Source of the DNA: Bedellia somnulentella
Lineage: Eukaryota > Arthropoda > Insecta > Lepidoptera > Bedelliidae
Assembly (NCBI GenBank): GCA_963576735.1
Contig: OY755197.1
Span: forward strand, 5,096,501 to 5,160,500
Length of the DNA: 64,000 nt
Reading direction: 5' to 3'
Made by a program: the position numbers and the translations under genes. Below, piece by piece: positions 55,134-64,000 of this stretch; the stretch's first letter is position 1, and every line of letters begins with the position of its first letter. A model generated the notes under the pieces. It did no database searches and was not told the origin of the DNA. It saw only the letters and a program-made list of their open reading frames with translations.

Positions 55134-55381
55134 TGCCGTGTAGTGCCGGCTTAGAATGTCACCCCTTTCTACTCACGGGTGTCGTAAGAAGCGACTAACG
55201 GTATGGGGCTTTTTAATGTGGGTTTTCGGCGATGCAGTTGGAGACCCATCACCAACGATACTTTATTTCTACTACCTTGTTCCCTATCAACTTCCAAATG
55301 TGACTCAGGAGTTTCTAGCTTTGAAGCTCTGGCTCACCTTTTTGGGATTTATCGCCGTGAGTATAATGTATGTATGTATGT
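55134..55381 (+). mobile_element. Family-A retroposon, full length
   Basis: GCCGTGTAGTGCCGGCTTAG to GCCGTGAGTATAATG and (GTAT)n. TGAAACA occurs just left and right, a possible short target duplication. Confidence 0.8.
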
Positions 55382-55654
55382 GAAACATTTTTTTATTCAT
55401 CTACTCACTAAAGTTACGAGTATACTTGATTTGCTCTCTCCTCTCTAGTTCTGTGGTCAACGGCCTTTGAACAATGCCGACTAATTTACTTCTGCGAATT
55501 CATCTGGAAAATGGTTTTCTTTCAAACTAAATAAGAAACGCTGATCGTGTATTTTTTTCTGTTTAAAGTGAATACCTTTAGCCTTTTCCGCTAAGGAATT
55601 AATATAACTCAAGGACGTTCAGTGATCGAAATGAACCCATAAATTTCAGTATGT

Positions 55655-56372
55655 AATATTATAATCCCGGATCTGGCCTAAACCAATTTGTCTTTTCTAA
55701 AGTCATTAATTCAATTTTTCTTCAATGGCCTTTGACCGTGTTTCAACACAGTAATCTTGCCAACGTCCATAAAGTCATGTGTGTGGTTAATTTATCATGG
55801 TTGTTAACGGTCAGGGAAACATCGTGAGGAAACCCACATGGCTAAGTTGTACTTAGTCTTGTGACAGTGTATTCGTACCAAATGGCGATAGGCCTGCCCC
55901 CTATTACGTGAGTACACTGTCTAAGCAAAACGTGGGTAATCTGAACATCAGGTGACGATGTCACGTGATTTTCAGAAGTATAATAAATAAAAAATTATTC
56001 AGTTTTCAAAATTACATAATATTCGTCTTAACCTAGTTAGTTATTTAAAGTACAAAATATAACATTTTCCTGTTCCTGAGCTAGGTAATTTACCTGTATT
56101 TTAGGCAACAATAAACAAAAAAGGCTTAAACTATCAGTTTTCATATAATGGTATTGGTAAGTAGTGTATAAATTATTATCAGAATCGATTGTATCTAACT
56201 AATTGTATTATTATGATAAAAAAATAAAAACATCTCATATTAACTTATTATACTAAGCAATTCCTCTGATTCCGTGTATGTAAGATTTAATAGCCACTTA
56301 ACTTTGTTTGACTATAAGTACCTCTGCCAACCCCCACGGGGATATAAGGCGTGAACGCTTGAGTCTTGAGTA
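55655..56372 (+). mobile_element. SINE-1 with two internal insertions
   Basis: A SINE-1 copy (AATCCCGGATCTGGCC onward) has a 72-base insertion at 55707-55778 flanked by TAAAGTCAT repeats. A second insertion of about 335 bases (roughly 55983-56316) separates TTTTCAGAAGTATA from GTACCTCTGCCAACCCC. The end GGGGATATAAGGCGTGAACG is present. Confidence 0.7.
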
Positions 56373-57331
56373 AAATTATCACAATATAAAATTATAAAAA
56401 CCTTAAGGAAACGATAATTTGACTACAAACTTTGACTCTAAGAAAATCTATAAATGCATATATGTTAAGTCAAATACATGACTGTGTGTGTAATGCATTT
56501 TTCATTAATTGAATGTTTTTGAACTTGTATGTTGATTGAATATTGATTATCAAATTGTAACTCAATTTCTGAGAAATACTCTGTCTTTGAAATATTGAAG
56601 AGAGGCCATTGAACGCCTTGCTATATTTTACAATAGAATATAAAGAGGTTTTTTCTTTCTCTCAATATTGGGAGTGACAAGTTTTTTGCACTGAATGTTT
56701 ATTCGTTCCTATAGGCACATGGTGACTAATACTCGTACATATTTTGATCTTAATTCTAAAGACATTTGAGCTCATAATTGTATATCAACAGTTATATAGT
56801 ACGTTTTTTTTCGGTCGTGCGGTCTTATGAGAAACAACAATGTATTTTTTTTTCTAAATCAGGACATTATTAATATTATAGTACGTAAAACATAATCTTT
56901 AGACCCCTTGACACACGTTTTAAATGATAGTTTCTGAAAGTTATAGACGAATTTCGATGACTAGATGATTTGTAGTGAATTTTTATTAGTCACACAGATG
57001 TTTTAGCTATTCGTGAGCGTATACTAATGTAAACATGTTTACTTGTATGTTTTTGTTAACATCGTAGTTTTGTGTTGTTTAGAAGTTTGTGTCAGTTAGC
57101 AAATAAAATTGTCGTGTTAATTTGTTTAAAGCAACGAATTAGAAGTGAAGGGAGTAAATATTTTTTAATGAAATGACTGAGTAACTGCATACGGCGGTGT
57201 CATATATATGTAACAAAAATGATTGGAAGTAGAACATAGTTAAATTATTCGATTGAAGCGGGAACACCTTTACACGCAGAATTTTTCATTCCTGATTTAC
57301 TTATTTCATATCAAAGCGTAATCTTTACCCC
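56373..57331. other. Non-coding stretch
   Basis: AT-rich. Nothing recognised. Confidence 0.4.
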
Positions 57332-57343
57332 CATAAAGATATA

Positions 57344-57461
57344 CATATAAGATACATATAATACATATAATCACGACTATAATTCCCTAGAACGGGTAGC
57401 CAGAGCTAAGGAATTATAAATTCCTCAGCCACTTTTGGAAGTTGAATAGGGAAAAGATGGT
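57344..57461 (-). mobile_element. 5'-truncated family-A copy with 12-bp target duplication
   Basis: Tail half only, from CATATAATCACGACTATAAT to GGGAAAAGATGGT. CATAAAGATATA occurs exactly at 57332-57343 and 57462-57473. Truncation at the 5' end with a clean duplication is typical of LINE-driven insertion. Confidence 0.85.
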
Positions 57462-57473
57462 CATAAAGATATA

Positions 57474-57954
57474 TATCATAATAGTTTCTGGCATAATATG
57501 TTTCTTGCTTAACGGTCACAATTACCTAGAGGAAATACAAAATTGTAGTTACCACAATATCCCTCACAAACGTGGTTACGCAGGATGCCCTTATGCCACA
57601 CGTAAGCCGCATAAGTATTGAATTAATGTGATAAGTTATTATAAAAAAATATGCGAAAATGTTTCTGCGATAACTTATCATGGTTAACTATCATTAGCCC
57701 TTAACCCAATGAAATTATGATGAAAGAGTTTGACCACTTACTGGCCCCAGCAGGCATGGTACGACTTTCAATCGAAAATATTTAGCTTCATACGTATAAA
57801 ATATCGTATAAAAATTAATCCCTACATATCAATAAGAATCTAAACAAATAAAAATATAACATGTGATCCTAAAAATTTACATCATGACTAAAATTATTTA
57901 GAAAGTATTTTTTTACTTTTAACACTATATCTAAATATATATCTTATATTCCGT
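57474..57954. other. Non-coding stretch
   Basis: Nothing recognised. Confidence 0.4.
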
Positions 57955-58323
57955 GGCAACCGTGATAGCCCAGTGGGTAGAACACTCGGTTATCGTGCAA
58001 ACGACTAATGTTCAAATCCTGGGTCGGGCCTACACCAATTTGTCTTTTCTAAAGACATATGTGTGGTTAATTTATCATGATTGTTAACGGTGAGGGAAAA
58101 CACCGTGAGGAAACCCCATGGCTGAGTTGTACTTAGTCATGTGACAGTGTATTCGTACAAAACGGCGATAGGCCTGCCCCCTATCACGTGAGTACACTGT
58201 CCATGCAAAACGTGGGCACTCTGAACACCAGGTGACAAAGTCACGTGATGTTCAGAAGTATTAGTACCTCTGCCAACCCCTTCGGGGATATTTGGTGTGA
58301 ACGTTTATGTTTATGTTATGTTA
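57955..58323 (+). mobile_element. SINE-1, full length
   Basis: GCAACCGTGATAGCCCAGTG head, complete body, CCCCTTCGGGGATATTTGGT, GTGAACG and a (TTATG)n tail. Very close to the copies at 29157 and 33892. Confidence 0.9.
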
Positions 58324-58386
58324 TATCTAATATTTGATAGAGCAGTACAGTATTCAGCAGATTTTTATTAAGCTTTTCCTTAATAG

Positions 58387-58626
58387 TGTAGTGTCGGCTT
58401 AGAATAGCACTACCCCGTTTCTACCGATGGGTGTACGTAAGAGGCGACTAACGGTATTGGGGCTTTTAAGGGATTTTTGGGCGATGCGGCTGGAGACCCA
58501 TCACCAACAACCTTTATTTTACCATCTTTTCCCCACTCAATTTCCAAAAGTGGCTGAGGAATTTCTAATTCCTTAGCTCTGGCTACCCCTTTTAGGGATT
58601 TATGGCCGTGAGTATATGTTATGTAA
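58387..58626 (+). mobile_element. Family-A retroposon, full length
   Basis: TAGTGTAGTGTCGGCTTAGA through to GGCCGTGAGTATATGTTATG. Confidence 0.85.
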
Positions 58627-59351
58627 TGTTAATAAATGATCTATTATAAAGAACTGTTACGCAAATACAAGAAACAATTCAAATACAAAAAAAAACCGCT
58701 TATATTTTTTTGTAAAAAGCAGAGGTTAAACTATTTCACATTGAAATAGTTGTCAATGATTCATTGTTTCTCTTTCGGTTTTTTCGCGTCAATGTTTTTT
58801 TGCTAGCTTGCCAAATATTTCCACTGCTATGATATATGACAAGATATTTCATCAATGAAAAATGGGCGTAGTAAGCGCTTTAAATTTTTATTTAAAATGC
58901 TACGCTGCATTGAACTTATGTGGATTTCGATAGTGAGTGTAATTTTCATACATCTGGGTAAGAAGTTCGATGCATTAATTCCCTCTCCTATGATATTAAG
59001 TAAGATGGAAAATACAAATACTTTATATTACTACTGAACACTGTAACTTCTTCTGAAAAACATGGTTATTTCTGAAGACTGATTTCTGTTAGTAAAATAA
59101 TTTTATGTTGTTTGTTGAGCTATTTTGCAGCGATCAAATTAAAGTGACAATAGTTGCAAACATAATAAAGTGGCTGTGCATAGGAATTTTTTTCCTAATC
59201 GAGAAATTATGGCGTAATGTGTACATCCTTAGATTAATGCTAGCTACACCAACTGGTGGCCCAAAATTATCAACTTTGTAATTAAATTGGTGTCATTTAT
59301 AGTATACAAATTAAATTGATATCATTGCTTTTTATAGATTTTCATATACAT
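58627..59351. other. Non-coding stretch
   Basis: A 60-codon frame at 58855 contains a hydrophobic run (MWISIVSVIFIHLG) but follows a basic stretch with no other support. It is not called a gene. Confidence 0.35.
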
Positions 59352-59587
59352 AAAATACATATACTCACGGCCATAAATCCCAAAAAGGGGTAGCCAGAGC
59401 TTCAGAGCTAAAAACTCCTCAGACACATTTGGAAGTTGATAGGGGACAACATGGTAGAAATAAAGTATCTTTGGCCTCCAACCACATCGCCCAAAAATCA
59501 CTTAATAAACCCCATACCATGAGTCGCCTCTTGTGACACCCATGGGTAGAAAGGGGTTGTGACATTCTAAGCCGGCACTACACGGCA
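59352..59587 (-). mobile_element. Family-A retroposon, full length
   Basis: ACATATACTCACGGCCATAA to GCCGGCACTACACGGC, with a small deletion after AAGTATCTTTGG. Confidence 0.8.
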
Positions 59588-59917
59588 ATCTTTGATAGTT
59601 GGTATTAAGCGCTTTTCCGCTCAAATTATTGCGACAATGTAACATGAAGCTTATATTATAAGCTCCTACAAGTGGGTGTGGCTGGGAATAGGAACATCAA
59701 AGACAATACAGATTTGTTTAGTAAATGCTAATGTGAGTTCGTTACGTATAGTTGCAAAAAAGAATTAGGTTTTAGTCAAGCGTTAGTATACAAAAAGCAA
59801 TAATAAGATAAGATATTAAGCATTAAACTTAAATATAGAAATTTATATTGAAGTGACAAACTCCGTTCAACTTACACCTGTATTTTGTATAAATGCGGTA
59901 CGCTGGTCAAATATCAA

Positions 59918-60200
59918 CTAGAGGTTCGCCCCGAGTTTGCTCAGGTAGTGTTACACGATCCCTACTCATCGCCTATGACATTTAGCAATTTATAATCTCT
60001 ATGATTCTTCTAAAATGTAGAGATATCTCCTATACGCAAATAGGCCACTTCTATGTGATCGAACTCCTCTGCAAAGGCTCGACCGATTTCAACCAAATTG
60101 GGCACAGTGATTAAGTGGACATACTAAGTTTATAGCGTCCTTCCTTATCCTTCTGCATGTCGTGATCGAACCTGCCGTTGAGAAATAGTCACCGAAAAAC
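59918..60200 (-). mobile_element. Old Helitron-like fragment D4
   Basis: CTAGAGGTTCGCCCCGAGTT, TGCTCAGGTAG resembles the Helitron 3' end in reverse, and CGACCGATTTCAACCAAATT is a phrase of such elements. The other end cannot be placed. Confidence 0.4.
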
Positions 60201-60542
60201 TATTTTCCTATTGAATACAGTGGAAAAAAGTTAATGGTTCCTTATTTAGAGTGCGGGTTAAAGCCTAAGACATAGTTAGAAAACTGAAGTTTTGCATTGA
60301 AGTCCTATTTTTAGAGACTATAAATTCAGAATAATATACTTCAGCTTAAAATAACCATATAAGATTGTTTAAATTGGTTTTTTTTTCATGCATTAAGACA
60401 AAAAGTGGTTATGTTTCCATTTTTCTGTCGAAGGTAAAGGACGTTAAATCTAGTTTATTTTATTCTGGCCTGAGCGGACTCTTGCTTATATAGAAAAGAA
60501 TAAAAAATCTATAGCTCATCAAACACTTATTATTTACAAATA

Positions 60543-60789
60543 TTCATACATACATATATTCACGGCTATAAATCCCTAGAAAGGGTAGCCAGAACTAAGG
60601 AATTAGAAAATCCTCAGCAACTTCTGGAAAATTGAGTGGGGAAAAGTTGGTTAAGTAAAGGTTGTTGGTGATGGGTCTCCAACCAAATCGCCCAAAAATC
60701 CCTTAAAAGCCCCAATACCGTTAGTCGCCTATTACGTACACCCATTGGTAGGAGTGGGGTAGTGCTATTATAAGCCGACACTACACAGC
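60543..60789 (-). mobile_element. Family-A retroposon, full length
   Basis: ACATACATATATTCACGGCT to CCGACACTACACAGC. Confidence 0.85.
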
Positions 60790-60842
60790 TCAAAATTAAT
60801 GAAATTAAATTAACAAAAATAATTAATCAGTTTATCAGACAA

Positions 60843-60925
60843 GTACAATTGGCGGTCTTATCGCTAAAAGCGTTCACTTCCAGACAATCTTTGGAAGGTA
60901 AGATCAGTAAATTCAGCTAGGTTCA
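60843..60925 (-). mobile_element. Retroelement G fragment
   Basis: GTACAATTGGCGGTCTTATC and CCAGACAATCTTTGGAAGG are the reverse of the block at about 43410-43450. Confidence 0.5.
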
Positions 60926-61119
60926 CAGTCAGCTAAAATAACTCATTCAATGAAAAACACGTAGACTCGGCTGTGATTGCCGTCTATTTTAAAACATCAA
61001 TGAGTTAATTGCGGTGCGACTACCTGTTTTACTTGCCAACCCGCTCGAACAAACAGACGTGATGATTTTATATTGGCTTGTAATTGTTTGCTTTAATAAT
61101 TCTTTATTTCCTATTGCAA

Positions 61120-61366
61120 TAGCTATGTAGTGTCGGCTTAGAATAGCACTACCCCATTTCTTCCGGTGGGTGTACGTAAGAGGCAACTAACGGTATTGGG
61201 GCTTTTTAAGGGATTTTTGGGCGATGCGGTTGGAGACCCATCAGCAACAACCTTTATTCTACCATCTCTTCCCCATTCAACTTCCAAAAGTGGCTGAGAA
61301 ATTTCTGATTTCTCATCTCTGGCTACCCCTTTTAGGGATTTACAGCCGTGAGTATAAGTAAGTAAG
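61120..61366 (+). mobile_element. Family-A retroposon with 12-bp target duplication
   Basis: Full length from AGCTATGTAGTGTCGGCTTA to AGCCGTGAGTATAAGTAAGT. TTCCTATTGCAA is found exactly at 61108-61119 and 61367-61378. Its tail is (TAAG)n instead of (GTAT)n. Confidence 0.9.
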
Positions 61367-61378
61367 TTCCTATTGCAA

Positions 61379-61816
61379 AAAGAACTGGAGATCCATCTTA
61401 ACTTAGAACCCTCCGCCAAATATTTATGTAAAACTTAATACACTGACACAAAATAAAATCATGTCTATGTCTGGTCTATTTTGTTTGGACCAACCGAAGG
61501 AAGAAAAAATTTGGATCTATCTATTATAATTATGCACCCATAAGTAAATTAACAGCAATATGCTATTTTTACACTTACAAAATTTGTGTAACATTGACCT
61601 CAACAGATATTCCATGTAAATTATTCGATCGGTTATAATTATAAATCTAAGGATGTATCCGCTGTATAATTGTAACACATACGGACATAAAACAATGGCC
61701 GAGAACAGACAATCTCACGTTTAATGCTTTATACGATGTCATGTGACTTTAGTTGCGCACGTGTGCGCCAGGGCTAGCAACTACCGGTGTAAAGAACACT
61801 ATAAGTTGGATCTGGC
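61379..61816. other. Non-coding stretch
   Basis: Nothing recognised. Confidence 0.4.
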
Positions 61817-62070
61817 GACCGTGATAGCTCAGTGGGGAGAACACCGCTTATCGTAGAGACGACGTTCAAATCCCGGGAAGGGGCCTACTTTTGTCATGAT
61901 ACAATGTATTCGCACATAACGGCGATAGACCTGCCCCTATCACGTGAGTACACTCTCCAAGCAAAACGTGAGTACCCTGAACACCACTTGAAAATATCAC
62001 GTTATGTTCACAAGTATTAGTACCTCTGCCAGCTCCTTCGGGGATATACAGCGCGAACGTTTGAGTTTGA
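61817..62070 (+). mobile_element. SINE-1 with internal deletion
   Basis: Head CGACCGTGATAGCTCAGTGG, box B ACGTTCAAATCCC, then a jump to GTCATGATACAATGTATTCG and on to GGGGATATACAGCGCGAACG. Confidence 0.8.
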
Positions 62071-62671
62071 CCTTACCCAGGATTTGTGCGCTCATCGTCT
62101 GCCACGATTGCTTATAATATCAATGTACCTAATATAATTATTTTTCAACACAAGTGTTGTTTAGTCGCGTGTATTTTTTACGCATGGTAATATTACCTAG
62201 AGTTTTTGAACCATCTGACCATCTCATTCATTTCATTACCCATGCGCAAAGTGAATTTGCAGACATATGATCTCTTTATATTGTACCGTTGACAACCCTG
62301 CTACACATCGCGCACAAGCACCGTAGACGTCTAATTCAAACAAACTGGTAACTGGATCAATCCGGCTCGTTTACAATACGAAACTCGCTGCAACAATAAC
62401 TGTTTATGCTTATGTCATACTTGACCGTTTGACTGACTTGCCAAGGTGAACATTTCGCACTTATTTGATGGACATGAAGGGTTAGAATAAGTAAAAGGCA
62501 TGGAGAAAAGTATGGTAAAAAAAGCCAGCAGATAGGTGCAGGACAATGAAGTCCTTTTGGAGACTATTCATTGCTATGCGATTTAGGACTGACAGCCTAA
62601 CGTGCCTCCGAATCAAGACATCATTTATGTTTCGGGTGATCGGATGATTTAGACAGCAATGCAATACTTTC
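62071..62671. other. Non-coding stretch
   Basis: Nothing recognised. Confidence 0.4.
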
Positions 62672-62840
62672 TAACCGACTTCAAAAAAAGGAGGTTCTCA
62701 GTTCGATTGTTTGTATGTATGTATGTATGTTTGTCAAGTATTTGTTATATTTAGAAGCAGGTTTTAGTGCTTTAACCGACCAAAAAAAGAAAGGAGGTTC
62801 TGTTTTCTGTGTATGTATGTTTGTCCGCGACTATTTATAA
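62672..62840. repeat. AACCGACTT repeat, two partial units
   Basis: CTAACCGACTTCAAAAAAAG, GAGGTTCTCAGTTCG with a TGTA run, then a second AACCGACCAAAAAAAGAAAG, GAGGTTCTG with a TGTA run. Confidence 0.6.
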
Positions 62841-63065
62841 TAATACCCTTTAGAATAGACCGGAGACCTCTTGACTGTGAGCCGAACATGAAAACCATAG
62901 GGACAAAGAGGCATTTTGCGATCCTTTATATCTCCTCCTTTTTAACGTTCTTCTTTCAAAAGTATTAAATTATAACTTTGGGATATTATAAGTTAAATGT
63001 ATATAAATGTTAACATTATTAACTTAAAAATATTAACATTATTAATTATTAACTTAAAACAACTT

Positions 63066-63312
63066 TATCATGGTTGTTAACGGTGAGGGAAAACATCGTG
63101 AGGAAACCCACATGACTGAGTTGTACTTAGTCATGTGACAGTGTATTCGTACAAAACGGCGATAGGCCTGCCCCCTATCACGTGAGTACACTGTCTAAGC
63201 AAAACGTGGGTACCTTCTCTGGAGACTAGATGGCGCTGCCATGTGAGTTCAAAAGTATGGTACCTCTGCCAATCCCTTCGGGGATAAACGGCGTGAACGT
63301 TTATGTTATGTT
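63066..63312 (+). mobile_element. SINE-1 body without head
   Basis: TTATCATGGTTGTTAACGGT to CCCTTCGGGGATAAACGGCG, then TGAACGTTTATGTTATG. Confidence 0.8.
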
Positions 63313-63599
63313 TATTATTAACTTAAAAAAGTATACACTTTAAACCGCATTCTAATTTATGTCACATTAATTTTATCAAGACTATATTAAGTGAATAACC
63401 TAGGTCAAGAACAGACATACAAGAATCTTGTCTCACTGTATTTGTTGTCAGGCTTCGTTAATTAAATAGCCACGATTTGAATAATTGGTAGTGTGAGATC
63501 AAGTAGTGTGTGTAAATCGTGATATGTCAAGACATATTTGACCGTCACACCGTCAAGATGTACCTCTATAATGTTGCTGGCTGAAAATCAGTACTGTGA

Positions 63600-63800
63600 G
63601 TCGAATGCTCTCAGAAAATGCTGAGACAGTACCGATTCGCTATTGCAGTGGCGCAAGAAGTACTGATACTCTGTATCTTATACTGTGGCGTTACAGTGTT
63701 GTATATGTGTTTTTGTATTTTTTTGTGTTGTATTTGTAAAATTATTGTTTTTCTTGTGCCTACAACGGCGAATAAACGTATTTTCTTTCTTTCCATATTT
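63600..63800 (+). mobile_element. Possible retroelement 3' end
   Basis: ACGGCGAATAAACGTATTTT followed by CTTTCTTTCC looks like a polyadenylation signal and simple-repeat tail. No second copy is present in the window. Confidence 0.25.
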
Positions 63801-64000
63801 GTAAATCTTATATTTATTGTAATGTGTGACAAAATATGCAAACACATAATTCAATCGTTCCGCATCACTTAAATACGTGAAGTCATTTACATTGCATATA
63901 TGAGGGAGATCACTATTCACTACAGTACCTAATTAGTACCGCAAAACTCAGTAGTACCACGTAACGTACGCACACATACACCAAATCGTTTTTTAGGGAT
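63801..64000. other. Non-coding end of window
   Basis: Nothing recognised. Confidence 0.4.

Noticed and set aside
62700..62740. TGTA-rich runs as possible CRISPR-like or satellite arrays
   Set aside because: They are short microsatellite tails of the AACCGACTT repeat, without spacers.

Overview
The window is AT-rich nuclear DNA from an insect, most likely a moth or butterfly. Evidence for this is the density of dispersed repeats of types I associate with Lepidoptera: Helitrons with CTAG ends, tRNA-headed SINEs, RTE-like LINE 3' ends with GTAT tails, and the repeat bounded by GGTTCCGTA. Short introns with GT/AG splice sites and a Drosophila-type tRNA-Arg(ACG) gene also fit. No bacterial operon, CRISPR array or intact virus is visible. 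Nearly all short open frames are chance or lie inside repeats.

Host genes are few. (1) A tRNA-Arg gene lies at 7093-7165. (2) Four plus-strand exons (14045-14151, 15339-15446, 17358-17450, 17692-17830) join in one frame. They encode the last 148 residues of a protein I do not recognise, followed by a 3' UTR with several AATAAA signals. (3) A second plus-strand gene seems to begin here. An Inr plus DPE promoter at 35904-35938 starts a 138-base leader exon with a consensus donor. The first coding exon, at 52490-52872, encodes a signal peptide followed by LPPTCD, which is like the start of secreted insect trehalases. The rest of that gene would lie beyond 64000. Joining the leader to this exon is inference. 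(4) A broken coding-like stretch of unknown origin lies on the minus strand at 38695-40126.

The rest is a mosaic of mobile elements. The most striking is a 2675-bp palindromic element (3607-6281) with 1.1-kb inverted arms and a central frame for a PIN/FEN-nuclease-like protein. It sits in one copy of a tandem duplication whose other copy preserves the empty site. Family A (about 250 bp, some 30 copies) is a retroposon with GTAT tails, target-site duplications of 11-14 bp, one 5'-truncated copy and one 5'-inverted copy. Family A, a tRNA-headed SINE (SINE-1, about 370 bp, some 17 copies or fragments) and an RTE-like LINE (B) all end in a similar 3' hairpin followed by GCGTGA or CCGTGA. This suggests that one LINE machinery mobilises all three. 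Non-autonomous Helitrons (8245-9260, 41757-42731, 44412-45395) include one inserted cleanly into another tRNA-headed SINE. Several TIR elements (hAT-like and foldback MITEs) and nested insertions complete the picture. Repeats crowd the introns of the four-exon gene, and two of them abut splice acceptors.

Sense strand of family A, SINE-1 and LINE B is taken as the strand whose 3' end carries the GTAT- or TTATG-type tail.
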